The notes under the pieces: generated by a model
Database searches by the model: none
What the model was told of the DNA's origin: nothing
Seen by the model: only the letters and a program-made list of their open reading frames with translations
Shown here: positions 25,645 through 35,000 of the stretch, piece by piece
How positions within the stretch are numbered: position 1 is the stretch's first letter
Layout: each line of letters opens with the position of its first letter
DNA from: Streptomyces sp. NBC_01235
Lineage (GTDB): Bacteria; Actinomycetota; Actinomycetes; Streptomycetales; Streptomycetaceae
DNA length: 64,000 bases
Reading direction: 5' to 3'
Assembly (NCBI RefSeq): GCF_035989285.1
Contig: NZ_CP108513.1
Coordinates: 4,278,001 to 4,342,000 of the forward strand
Made by a program: the position numbers and the translations under genes

Positions 25645-26553
25645 GTGCTCGATCTCCAGCGGCTGCGCGCCCTGCACGCCGTCTCCGTCCACGGCTCCGT
25701 CGGCGCCGCGGCCGTCGCCCTCGGCTACACCCCGTCGGCGGTCTCCCAGCAGATCGCCAAGCTGGAACGCGAGACCAGGACGGTCCTGCTGGAGCGGGAG
25801 GGGCGCGGCATCCGGCTCACCGACGAGGCACTCCAACTCGCCGCAACCGCCAAGGAGTTGCTGGCCATCGTCGAGCGCGCCGAGACCGACCTGGAGGAGC
25901 GGCGCGGGGTGCCGGCCGGTCGGCTGACCGTCGTGGCGTTCCCCTCGGCGGCCCGCGGCCTGCTGCCGTCCGTCCTCGCCGAACTGGCCCGCGAACACCC
26001 CGCCCTGGACGCCCGGCTCAGCGAGGTCGACCCGCACCTGTCGGTGGACCTGGTCGCCAAGGGCGCCGTGGACCTCGCCGTCGCGCACGACTGGGACATC
26101 GCCCCGCTGCCCGCCCCGGCGGGCGTGGAGCACGCCGTGATCGGGGACGACCTGTGCGACCTGCTGGTCCCCGAGGGCCACCCCTTCGCGGGGCGTACGG
26201 CGGTACGGCGGGAGGAGCTGGGCGGTGAGCGCTGGATCTGCCAGCCGCCCGGCCGGGTCTGCAACGACTGGCTGATGCGCACCCTGCGCGCGGCCGGGCA
26301 CGAGCCGGACGTCGTCCACACCGCCGAGGAGAACCCCACCCTCGTCGCCCTGGTCGCCGCCGGCCTCGGCGTCGCCCTGATCCCCCGGCTCGGGCGCGGT
26401 CCGCTGCCGGCCGGGGTGGTGGAGGTGCCGCTCGACCCGATACCCGTACGACGGCTGTACGCGCTGTGGCGCACGGGCGCGGCACGGCGGCCGGCGATCG
26501 CGGAGACGGTGCGGGTGCTGCGCGGGCAGTGGCCGCGGGTGTCGGCCCACTGA
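25645..26553 (+). CDS. LysR-family transcriptional regulator
   Basis: A 302-residue regulator from GTG at 25645, with GGGAG about six bases upstream. The N-terminus has the LysR helix-turn-helix (LRALHAVSVHGSVGAAAVALGYTPSAVSQQIAKLE). The C-terminal substrate domain includes GRLTVVAFPSAARGLLP and TLVALVAAGLGVALIPRLG. Divergence from the EamA/aroA/GNAT genes suggests it controls them through the box at 25606-25620. Confidence 0.9.
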   Translation: MLDLQRLRALHAVSVHGSVGAAAVALGYTPSAVSQQIAKLERETRTVLLEREGRGIRLTDEALQLAATAKELLAIVERAETDLEERRGVPAGRLTVVAFPSAARGLLPSVLAELAREHPALDARLSEVDPHLSVDLVAKGAVDLAVAHDWDIAPLPAPAGVEHAVIGDDLCDLLVPEGHPFAGRTAVRREELGGERWICQPPGRVCNDWLMRTLRAAGHEPDVVHTAEENPTLVALVAAGLGVALIPRLGRGPLPAGVVEVPLDPIPVRRLYALWRTGAARRPAIAETVRVLRGQWPRVSAH

Positions 26554-26864
26554 AGCCCGACCGCGCACAGGATGACCGTCCCAGAAGTCCCCGCACGTTA
26601 CACCCGTACCGACTTCCGGAAATCCGTACGTGGGCGGGAACCCTGCCCGAGGCCCGCTCGTCCAACTCGCAAGCTGTCGGATGAGTCACCTCGGTGCGGT
26701 GTCGGCCCTCGCTGCTGGCTGCGATCGCTGACCCACCCTCTCCGCCGCACCGCGGCCGGCAGCCGAGCCGTCATCGGCGCGCCCCCCTCCAATGCGCCGA
26801 TGGCGGCGCCGCCGCAGGTAGCGTGCGCCACCGGACCCCCTCCGGCCTCCGGTAAGGAGCGCAC
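26554..26864. promoter_or_regulatory. Leader of the GH3 gene with a 26-bp imperfect palindrome
   Basis: The gap holds an imperfect palindrome at 26605-26630, centred on TTCCGGAA with outer arms CGTAC/GTACG. It could be an operator for the glycoside hydrolase downstream. Nothing else recognisable was found in the 311 bases apart from a GGTAAGGAG ribosome-binding site just before 26865. Confidence 0.4.
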
Positions 26865-28706
26865 ATGCCCTCCAGACGCACCGTCCTCGCCGCCACCGCA
26901 GGCGTCACCGCCGCCCTCACCGTCGGCGCCGCGGCACCCGTGAACGACCGCGACCCGAGCACCCTGCTGTCCCGGATGACCCTGGAGGAGAAGGTCGGCC
27001 AGGTCTTCGTCTCGCGGGTGTACGGCCACTCGGCGACCGCGCCCGACCCGGCCGACGCCGACGCCAACCTCGCCGAACTCGGCGTGCGCACGGCCGCCGA
27101 GCTGCTCGCCCGCTACCGGCTCGGCGGGATCATCTACTTCACCTGGGCGCACAACACCCGCGCCCCACGGCAGCTCGCGGACCTCTCCAACGGCATCCAG
27201 CGGGCCTCCCTCCAGCAGCCGCGCGGTCTGCCGGTACTGATCTCCACCGACCAGGAGCACGGTGCCGTCTGCCGGGTGGGCAGGCCCGCCGCCCTCTTCC
27301 CGGGCGCCATGGCGATCGGCGCAGGAGAAAGAGGGCGCGAAGCGCTTCGTCAGAAGGGTGGTGGGAGACGGGCGGGCGGTTCACGGGCCGACGCCCGCAT
27401 GCTCGGGCGTCTCGCGGGCGGCGAGCTGCGGGCGATGGGCATCCGGCAGAACTACTCCCCCGTCGCCGACGTCAACGTCGACCCGGCCAACCCGGTCATC
27501 GGCGTGCGCTCCTTCGGCGCCGACCCGGACGCGGTGGCCGCCCTGGTCGCGGCGGAGATCGAGGGCTACCGGGCGGCGGGCGTGGCGGCGACCGCCAAGC
27601 ACTTCCCCGGGCACGGCGACACGGCCGTCGACAGCCACACCGGCTTCCCCGTCATCACCCACACGCGCGAGGTGTGGGAGACCCTGGACGCGGTGCCGTT
27701 CCGGGCGGCGATCGCGGCCGGCGTCGACTCCCTCATGACCGCGCACATCCTGGTCCCCTCCCTCGACGCCTCCGGCGACCCCGCCACCCTCTCCCGTACC
27801 GTCGTCACCGGCATCCTGCGCGAGGAGCTCGGCTACGACGGGGTCGTGGTCACCGACGCGCTCGACATGGCGGGCGTGCGCACGAAGTACGGCGACGACC
27901 GGGTGCCGGTGCTCGCGCTCAGGGCCGGCGTCGACCAGCTCCTCAACCCGCCCAAGCTGGACGTGGCCTTCCACGCCGTCCTGAAGGCCGTCCAGGACGG
28001 GGAACTCACCGAGAAGCGGCTCGACGAGTCGGTGCTGCGGATCCTGCGGCTGAAGGCGAGGCTGGGACTGTTCGACGAGCCGTACGTCAGCCCGGCCGAG
28101 GTCGGGCGGACGGTCGGCGCGCCGGCGCACCTCGCGGCGGCCGACCGGATCGCCGAGCGGACGACGACGCTGCTGGTCGACGAGGGCCCGGTGCTGCCCC
28201 TCTCCCCCCGCACCCACCCCCGCGTCCTGGTCGCCGGCGCCGACCCGGCCTCCCCCACCGGCACCACGGGCCCGCCCACCGCCGTCCTCGCCGCCGCCCT
28301 CACCGCGCTGGGCTTTTGGGCGACGGCCCTGTCCACGGGCACCGACCCGACGCCCGAGACGATCACGCGGGCGGTGACGGCGGCGGGCGCGGCCGACGCC
28401 GTGGTGGTGGCGACGTACAACGTCACGGCGGACGGCGCGCAGCGCACGCTGGTGGAGCAGCTGGTGACGACCGGGCGTCCGGTGGTCGGGCTGGCGATCC
28501 GCAACCCGTACGACGTGGCCCAACTCCCCTCCGTGAAGGCTTACTTGGCGGCCTACTCCTGGACCGACGTCGAACTGCGGGCCGCCGCCCGGGTGATCGC
28601 CGGGGCGGTCGCGCCGCGCGGGAAGCTGCCGGTGCCCGTGCGGCGGGCGGACGATCCGACGCAGGTGCTGTACCCGATCGGGCACGGCCTGACGTACTGG
28701 GCTTGA
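26865..28706 (+). CDS. Exported glycoside hydrolase family 3 protein, beta-N-acetylhexosaminidase-like
   Basis: A 613-residue protein with an N-terminal signal carrying paired arginines (SRRTVLAAT), possibly Tat. The GH3 catalytic domain includes MTLEEKVGQVF, the NagZ-type AKHFPGHGDTAVDSH near residue 245 with its His/Asp pair, and the nucleophile Asp331 in VVVTDALDM. A C-terminal GH3 domain follows (AAADRIAERTTTLLVDEG). It probably trims N-acetylglucosamine-containing or beta-linked glycans outside the cell. Near residue 152 there is an odd Arg/Gly-rich stretch (GERGREALRQKGGGRRAGG) where relatives usually run straight from AIGAG to SRADA. Confidence 0.85.
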   Translation: MPSRRTVLAATAGVTAALTVGAAAPVNDRDPSTLLSRMTLEEKVGQVFVSRVYGHSATAPDPADADANLAELGVRTAAELLARYRLGGIIYFTWAHNTRAPRQLADLSNGIQRASLQQPRGLPVLISTDQEHGAVCRVGRPAALFPGAMAIGAGERGREALRQKGGGRRAGGSRADARMLGRLAGGELRAMGIRQNYSPVADVNVDPANPVIGVRSFGADPDAVAALVAAEIEGYRAAGVAATAKHFPGHGDTAVDSHTGFPVITHTREVWETLDAVPFRAAIAAGVDSLMTAHILVPSLDASGDPATLSRTVVTGILREELGYDGVVVTDALDMAGVRTKYGDDRVPVLALRAGVDQLLNPPKLDVAFHAVLKAVQDGELTEKRLDESVLRILRLKARLGLFDEPYVSPAEVGRTVGAPAHLAAADRIAERTTTLLVDEGPVLPLSPRTHPRVLVAGADPASPTGTTGPPTAVLAAALTALGFWATALSTGTDPTPETITRAVTAAGAADAVVVATYNVTADGAQRTLVEQLVTTGRPVVGLAIRNPYDVAQLPSVKAYLAAYSWTDVELRAAARVIAGAVAPRGKLPVPVRRADDPTQVLYPIGHGLTYWA

Positions 28707-28745
28707 CGTACTGGGCTTGACGTACTGGGCCTGACGTACTGGACG
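28690..28745. repeat. 14-base tandem repeat overlapping the GH3 stop codon
   Basis: GACGTACTGG recurs at 28691, 28705, 28719 and 28733, giving about four copies of a 14-base unit (TGACGTACTGGGCT). The second copy supplies the TGA stop of the GH3 gene. Every unit contains TGA in register, so array length changes would not extend the protein much. Confidence 0.85.
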
Positions 28746-28860
28746 TACGCCGACCGGCGAGCGCGCGCCCCGCACCATGCGCAAAGCACTCCAGGCGGCC
28801 GGCGTGCGCCCGGCGTCGCGGGTCACGCTGGTCGGGCCCTGTTCGTCGGGCGGGTGGGGG

Positions 28861-29499
28861 ATGCCGATGCGCGGGAGCCGTTCCGTGGGGGTGACGTGCT
28901 GGGCACTCACCGCCGCCCTGATCTTGACGGGGTGTCAGCTCCTGTCTTCGGACGACGCGGCCGTGGACAGCACGCCGACGGCGGCGCGGACGCCCTCCTC
29001 CCTGGCCCCCGTCTCCGGCTTCGGCACGCTCTTCCTCGCCGTCGGCGAGTGCAGTTCCTTCGGCACGACCGCATTCACCGAGGTGCCGTGCGCCGGCGAA
29101 CGGGCGGCGGCCAAGGTCGTCGCCCGGCACGACGGCAAGGTCGGCGAGGGCCCGCTCTGCCCGCCGACCACCGACTTCGTCCTGCACATCGGCGAACAAC
29201 CGGCGGAGAACGGCACCGGCTCCAACCCGCGGGGCTACGCCTGCATGCGCAACCTCCAGCCGCCCCACCCCGGCGACCCGGGCGCCGGCGGCGGCCCCCG
29301 CACGATCGTCGGCGACTGCATCTACGGCGCGGGCCGCGGCCAGGTCCGCGAGACGGCGTGCGACGGCTCGGGGACCAGGAAACCGCAGTACAAGGTGACG
29401 AGGGCCGTGGACACCCAGGCACAGTGCCCGGCATCCACGGCCCTCTACGTCCAGCTCGGCGGCGCCCCGGATCCGGTGGGGTGCGCGCGGCCGGTATGA
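28861..29499 (+). CDS. Putative lipoprotein of unknown function
   Basis: About 212 residues if started at ATG 28861; ATG 28867 is equally possible, and a longer form from 28777 lacks a ribosome-binding site. The N-terminus (RGSRSVGVTCWALTAALILTGC) is a lipoprotein signal with lipobox LTGC. A Ser/Thr-rich linker follows, then a cysteine-rich region with repeated VGEC/VPCAGE-like and VGDCIYG segments, suggesting two related subdomains with disulphides. The ligand is unknown. Confidence 0.68.
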   Translation: MPMRGSRSVGVTCWALTAALILTGCQLLSSDDAAVDSTPTAARTPSSLAPVSGFGTLFLAVGECSSFGTTAFTEVPCAGERAAAKVVARHDGKVGEGPLCPPTTDFVLHIGEQPAENGTGSNPRGYACMRNLQPPHPGDPGAGGGPRTIVGDCIYGAGRGQVRETACDGSGTRKPQYKVTRAVDTQAQCPASTALYVQLGGAPDPVGCARPV

Positions 29500-29706
29500 C
29501 GTGGCTCGCTGTCTCCCGCGACGGCCGCACCTCGCCACCGCCGACGACGACCGGACCGGACAGTGCGACTGAGGGACGCGGACACCCTCCCCGAACCCGG
29601 CGAAGCAATCGAACAGCTCTGCCGCACCGTCGACCGCGACCTCACCCCTGAGGAACGCGCCGCCCATCTCCCGGACGAGTCGGGGGACCCCTGTGCCCCA
29701 CCCACT
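29500..29706 (+). pseudogene. Relic of the C-terminal end of a WD40-repeat protein
   Basis: No intact gene is present, but three frames read in sequence give WLAVSRDGR, then HLATADDDRT, then VRLRDADTLPEPGEAIEQL and CRTVDRDLTPEERAAHLPD. This is the ending of a last WD40 blade plus the conserved tail of actinobacterial nSTAND/WD40 proteins (LC...DLTPEERxxHLP). At least two frameshifts separate the pieces. The parent protein would have been over 1000 residues; only the end survives next to the lipoprotein gene. Confidence 0.6.
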
Positions 29707-29749
29707 GACGGCGGGCCCCCGAACCGCCGTCGGCGAGAGGCAATGAACG

Positions 29750-31234
29750 CTACGGACGCAGCGCGGGCTCCCGTTCCACGTCCCGCACGTCCAGCCCGGC
29801 GTCGAACTTCGCCAGCGGCTTCGCCTGGGCGACAGCCGACGGCGAGACGCCCGCCCAGGCCAGGATCCGGGCCGTCGCCAGGGTCTTCTGGTCCGCGACC
29901 AGGCCCGCGACGTTCGCGCCGTGGTTCAGGCCGGGGGCCGTGAAGACGTACGAGTCACGCGCGCCGGCGCCGAGGCGGAACCGCTCCGCGCCCCACGGGT
30001 CGTTCTGGCCGTAGACGAAGAGCATGTGGTGGGCGTTGTGCTTGACCCATGTGTCGACGTCACGCATCGCCCATGGCTGGAACCTCATCGGGATCGAGCG
30101 CGGCACGAAGTTGCGCGGGGGCTGGTAGCCGTAGCGGATGTACTGCTTCTCGATGGACGGGAAGTGGATGGTGGGGGCGCCCAGTTGGGTGCCCGCCTGG
30201 TAGTAGTACGGGGTGTAGGTCTCCAGGCCCTGGTCCGCGTAGGCCGAGAAACCGGAGATCGTGTCGACCGACGTCCAGATCTCGTCGTCGGTGGCGGCCG
30301 CCGCGTTCGCCGGGACGGTGTCGCAGTCGGACAGCAGGCTGTACTGCCAGAAGCCCCAGACGTAGTCCAGGACGACCGCCTCGTAGGCGCGGTCCAGGCC
30401 GCCGATGGTGGTGAACGTGTAGCCGTTCTCCGCCGCGTACGCCTCGTACTTCTTCTCCAGCGGCTCCCGGCGCACCAGCGCCTCGCGCTGCACCGCGTTC
30501 AGACGGTCCCGGCACTCCTTGGTGCCGACGCCGGCGAAGAAGCGGTCGTAGGCGGAGTCCTCGTCGTTGACGACGTCGTTCGGGGCCACGTACGCCACCA
30601 CGCCGTCCATGTCCTTCGGGTAGAAGCGCTCGTAGTACGTCGCCGTCATGCCGCCCTTGGAGCCGCCCGTGGAGATCCAGTTCTTGCTGTAGATCTTCTT
30701 CAGCGCCTTGAAGACGCGGTGCTGGTCGCTCGCCGCCTGCCAGATGTCCAGCTTGGACCAGTCGGCCGGGTCGGGGCGGGACGGCGTGAAGAAGCGGTAC
30801 TCCATGGAGACCTGGTTGCCGTCGACGATCTGGGTCGGCTCGCGGCGGCCGGGGGTGGTGGAGACGTTGTAGCCGCCGGTGTAGAAGACCGTGGGGCGGC
30901 CGACGTCCTTGTGCAGCACCGTGATCCGCTGCTGGAAGGTGCCCTTGGACGGGTGCCGGTGGTCGACCGGCTGGGTGTAGTTCAGGACGAAGTAGCGGTA
31001 GCCGGGGTACGGCTTCTCCTGGATCAGGCTCATGCCCGGGATCGCGAGAAGCCGGTCCTTGATGTCCGTGGCGGCGGTGGTACCGGTGGCTTCCGGCGGT
31101 GGGGGTCCCCCCGCGCGAGCTGAGCCGAGCGTGGGGGAGGCTGTTGCCGCCCCCGCCGTGGCCGCCGTGGCTGTCGTGCTCAATGTGCCCATGAGCACGG
31201 TGAGCGCCAGCAGCCATCTGAGCGCCTTGCGCAT
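29750..31234 (-). CDS. Secreted S37-family peptidase (PS-10 / tripeptidyl aminopeptidase)
   Basis: A 494-residue exported serine peptidase. The signal peptide (MRKALRWLLALTVLMG through ATA) is followed by the S37 domain. The nucleophile lies in STGGSKGGMT near residue 192, the acid in VYGQNDPWG and the histidine in APGLNHGANV, in that order. It releases short N-terminal peptides from proteins outside the cell, a role known for Streptomyces relatives. Residues 33-47 (SPTLGSARAGGPPPP) are encoded by a dispersed palindromic repeat that has entered the gene in frame just after the signal peptide. Confidence 0.88.
   Translation of the reverse strand: MRKALRWLLALTVLMGTLSTTATAATAGAATASPTLGSARAGGPPPPEATGTTAATDIKDRLLAIPGMSLIQEKPYPGYRYFVLNYTQPVDHRHPSKGTFQQRITVLHKDVGRPTVFYTGGYNVSTTPGRREPTQIVDGNQVSMEYRFFTPSRPDPADWSKLDIWQAASDQHRVFKALKKIYSKNWISTGGSKGGMTATYYERFYPKDMDGVVAYVAPNDVVNDEDSAYDRFFAGVGTKECRDRLNAVQREALVRREPLEKKYEAYAAENGYTFTTIGGLDRAYEAVVLDYVWGFWQYSLLSDCDTVPANAAAATDDEIWTSVDTISGFSAYADQGLETYTPYYYQAGTQLGAPTIHFPSIEKQYIRYGYQPPRNFVPRSIPMRFQPWAMRDVDTWVKHNAHHMLFVYGQNDPWGAERFRLGAGARDSYVFTAPGLNHGANVAGLVADQKTLATARILAWAGVSPSAVAQAKPLAKFDAGLDVRDVEREPALRP
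31100..31138. repeat. Dispersed REP-like palindrome inside the S37 peptidase gene
   Basis: The 39 bases begin TGGGGGTCCCCCCGCG, pass through CGAGCTGAGCCGAGCG and end TGGGGGA. The arrangement GGGGGTCCCCCC plus a GCTCG-type inner hairpin and TCCCCCA end is the pattern of a short repeat scattered widely in Streptomyces genomes, usually between genes. Here it lies within coding DNA. Confidence 0.65.
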
Positions 31235-31330
31235 GCGCGTGCACCCTCCCTGTGAGACAGATGTGCGTCGCCGGAAGCTACCGGAGCAACACCCGTCACA
31301 CCAGAGGGGGTTGGTGCCGTGTCGGTCGGT

Positions 31331-31753
31331 TCAGCAGAGGATCCAGCCCGAGCTGTAGGAGCCGCCGGCCACCGAGCCCCTCACCCACACGCACCGGTGT
31401 CCCGCGTAGACCTTCACCACCGGGGAACTGCGGGTGTGCTGCCGCGCCTTCCGTACGGCGACATGGCCGCGCGCCTGCACGCTCACCGAGACCAGCCGCT
31501 TGGTGCCGGGCGTCTTCTGGACGGTGTAGGCGCAGACCAGGCCGCCGTCCTTGTACACCAGCACGGAGCCGGTGGAGAAGGTCAGGGTGCGCACCTTCCG
31601 GCCCGTGCAGGAGGCGGCGGAGGCGGACGCGGCCTGTGCGCTGCCCGGTGCCGCGACGGCGAGCAGCGCGGACACGATCAGCACGACCAGTCCCCCCACC
31701 AGCCGCCGGACCGTCGCACTCCTCGCGCCCCCGACGCCACCCCTCCCACCCAT
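31331..31753 (-). CDS. Small exported protein of unknown function
   Basis: About 140 residues from ATG 31753; the start is uncertain because the frame stays open upstream. A hydrophobic segment (LVGGLVVLIVSALLAVAAPG) followed by SAQA is a signal peptide. The mature part (RKVRTLTFSTGSVLVYKDGGLVCAYTV through HRCVWVRGSVAGGSYSSGW) has four cysteines and looks beta-rich, like other small secreted Streptomyces proteins. It lies between the S37 peptidase and the ABC exporter on the same strand. Confidence 0.65.
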   Translation of the reverse strand: MGGRGGVGGARSATVRRLVGGLVVLIVSALLAVAAPGSAQAASASAASCTGRKVRTLTFSTGSVLVYKDGGLVCAYTVQKTPGTKRLVSVSVQARGHVAVRKARQHTRSSPVVKVYAGHRCVWVRGSVAGGSYSSGWILC

Positions 31754-31805
31754 GTCCCCCACGCCCCCGACGCCCCCTGTGCCCACGGTCCCCGTCCCCT
31801 CCCAC

Positions 31806-31880
31806 GTTCGCCGTACGCGATGGCAGTACCCGCGGTGGCGGTACCCGCGATTGCCATACTCACGTTTGCCGTACTGATGT
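31806..31880. repeat. Degenerate 15-base tandem repeat
   Basis: About five units related to ATGGCAGTACCCGCG run from 31806 to 31880 (for example 31821-31835, 31836-31850, 31851-31865, 31866-31880). They lie in the 251-base gap between the ABC exporter stop and the small exported protein. If read on the minus strand they would encode five-residue repeats of the RGYRH type, but no convincing start supports translation. Confidence 0.7.
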
Positions 31881-32004
31881 ACGGACGCACGACGCGTGTC
31901 GGATGGTTGCACGACCGTCACCAGGACGCGCCCACCGCTTCCTCGTGCGTACCGGCCGGCCGGCGTGACCGCCGACAGGCCGGGCAAGCACCACGGGCGG
32001 CCGG

Positions 32005-35000
32005 TCAGACCACCGCAGGCGCGTCCTCTCCCACGAACGTGCGCCACAAGGTGGCGTACCGTCCGCCGAGACGGAGCAGTTCGTCGTGGGTGCCGTCCTC
32101 CACGACCCTGCCGTGGTCCACCACCACGACGCGGTCCGCGCGGGCGGCGGTGGTCAGGCGGTGGGCCACCACCAGGGTCGTGCGGCGGCCCGCCAGGCGG
32201 TCCGTGGCCTGGTTGACCTGGGCTTCCGTCGCCAGGTCGAGGGCGGCCGTCGCCTCGTCCAGGAGCAGCACGTCCGGGTCGACGAGTTCCGCGCGGGCCA
32301 GGGCGATCAGCTGGCGCTGGCCGGCGGAGAGGTTGCGGCCGCGTTCGGCGACCTCGTGGAGGTAGCCGCCGTCGAGGGTGGCGATCATCTCGTGGGCGCC
32401 GACCGCCCTGGCCGCCGCCTCCACCTCGGCATCGGTGGCGTCGGGCCGGCCGTAGGCGATGGCGTCGCGGACGGTGCCGGGGAAGAGGTAGGCCTCCTGC
32501 GGGACGACGCCGAGACGGTGACGGTACGAGGTGAGGTCCAGGGAGCGCAGGTCCGTGCCGTCGACCGTGACCCGGCCGCCGGTGGGGTCGTAGAAGCGGG
32601 CCACCAGCTTGACGAGGGTCGACTTGCCGGCGCCGGTCTCGCCGACGAACGCGACCGTCTGGCCCGCGGGGATGGTCAACTCGATGCCCGTCAGGGCCTC
32701 TTCGGGTTCGCCGGTGGAGCCGTACTTGAAGTGCACGTCCTCGAAGGCGATCTCGCCGCGCAGGGAGAGGACCTCGAGCGGTTCGTCGGCGGACTTCGTG
32801 GACGTCGGTTCCTGGAGCAGTTCCTGGATGCGGCCCAGGGAGACGGTCGCCTGCTGGTAGCCGTCGAAGACCTGGGAGAGCTGCTGGACGGGGGCGAAGA
32901 ACAGGTCGATGTACAACAGATACGCCACCAGGGCGCCTGTCGTCAGCGTCGCCGCGTCGACCCGGCCCGCGCCCGCGATCAGGACCGCCGCCGCCGCGAC
33001 CGACGACAGCAGCTGCACGAACGGGAAGTAGATCGAGATCAGCCACTGGCCCCGGACACGGGCCCTGCGGTAGCTGTCGCTGCGCTCCGCGAACCGCGCC
33101 CCGCCGTCCCGCTCGCGCCGGAAGGCCTGCACGATCATGAGCCCGGACACCGACTCCTGGAGGTCGGCGTTGACCGTCGACACGCGCTCGCGGGCGAGTT
33201 CGTACGCCTTCACGCTCGCCTTGCGGAAGAAGTAGGTGGCGATGATCAGCGGCGGGAGCGTCGCGAAGACGACCAGCGCGAGCTGTACGTCGATCACCAG
33301 CAGGGCGACCATGATGCCGAAGAAGGTGACGACCGAGACGAAGGCCGTGACCAGGCCGGTCTGCAGGAACGTGGAGAGGGCGTCGACGTCCGTCGTCATC
33401 CTCGTCATGATCCGGCCGGTCAGCTCCCGCTCGTAGTAGTCGAGTCCGAGACGCTGGAGCTGGGCGAAGATCTTCAGGCGGAGGGTGTAGAGGACGCGTT
33501 CGCCGGTGCGGCCGGTCATCCGGATCTCGCCGGTCTGCGCGACCCACTGCACCAGCACGGCGAGCAGCGCGAGGAGCGAGGCGGCCCAGACGGCGCCGAG
33601 CGCCGCCCGGGTCACGCCCTGGTCGATGCCGTGCCGGATCATCACCGGCAGCAGCAGGCTCGTACCGGCGTCGACGGCGACCAGGCCGAGGCTGACGAGG
33701 AGGGGCGCGCCGAAGCCGCGCAGCAGCCTGCGCAGGCCGTACGACTCCTCCGGCTGGACCGCCCGCCCCTCGTCGATGCCGGGCGTGTCGTCGGCCGGGG
33801 GCAGCGCCTGAACCTGGGCGAGGAGTTCGGGGGTGGCGGGCATCCCGGACAGGGCGGTGTCCTTCGGCTCGCGGTCGCCGGTCCACAGGCGGGGGGTCAC
33901 ACCGCGCTCGGCGTCGAACTCGGCGTCCAGCTCGTCGCGGACGGAGGTGTCCTCGCCCGGGGCGACCGGCTGGGCGTGGCCGGGCGAGACGCCGCCGAGC
34001 TCGTCCGGGTCGGTGAGCAGACGGCGGTAGAGCGGGGAGCGTTCCTGGAGCTCCTCGTGGGTGCCGAGGTCGGCGAGGCGTCCGGCGTCGAGGACGGCGA
34101 TGCGGTCGGCGAGGTTGAGGGTGGAGCGGCGGTGGGCGATGAGGAGGGTCGTGCGGCCCTGCATGACGTGCTTCAGCGCCTCGTGGATCTCGTGCTCGAC
34201 GGCCGCGTCCACGGCGGAGGTCGCGTCGTCGAGGACCAGCAGGCGCGGGTCGGTGAGGATCGCGCGGGCGAGGGCGACGCGCTGGCGCTGGCCGCCGGAG
34301 AGAGTGAGGCCGTGCTCGCCGACCGTCGTGTCGTAGCCGTCGGGCAGCTCGGCGATGAACCGGTCGGCCTGGGCGGCGCGGGCGGCGGCCTCGATCTCGT
34401 CCTGGGTGGCGTCGGGGCGGCCGTAGGCGATGTTGGCGCGGACCGTGTCGGAGAAGAGGAAGGAGTCCTCGGGGACCAGGCCGATCGCGGCCCGCAGCGA
34501 GTCGAGGGTGAGCTCGCGGACGTCGTGGCCGCCGATGAGGACGGCGCCCCGGGTGACGTCGTAGAAGCGGGGCAGGAGCAGGGAGACCGTCGATTTCCCG
34601 GAGCCCGAGGAGCCGACGACCGCGAGGGTCTCGCCGGGGCGGATCTCGAAGGTGAGGCCGTCGAGGACCGGGCGGTCGGCGTCGTAGCCGAAGGAGACGT
34701 CGTCGAACTCGACGGTGGCGGGGGCGTCGGCGGGGAGTTCCTTGGTGCCGTCCGTCATCGACGGCTCGGTGTCGATCAGCTCCAGGACGCGTTCGGTGCC
34801 CGCGCGGGCCTGCTGGCCGACCGTGAGGACCACCGCGAGCATCCGGACCGGGCCGACGAGCTGGGCGAGGTAGGTGGAGAAGGCGACGAAGGTGCCGAGC
34901 GTGATGTGCCCGCGCACGGCCAGCCAGCCGCCGAGGGCGAGCATGGCGACCTGGCCGAGGGCGGGAACGGCCTGGAGGGCGGGGGTGTAGGCGCTGTTCA

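Noticed and set aside
28690..28745. Possible CRISPR repeats
   Set aside because: 14-base units abut with no unique spacers and there are no cas genes nearby.
29563..29943. A 126-residue plus-strand gene
   Set aside because: Only its first third resembles a protein (the WD40 tail); the rest is antisense to the end of the S37 peptidase gene.
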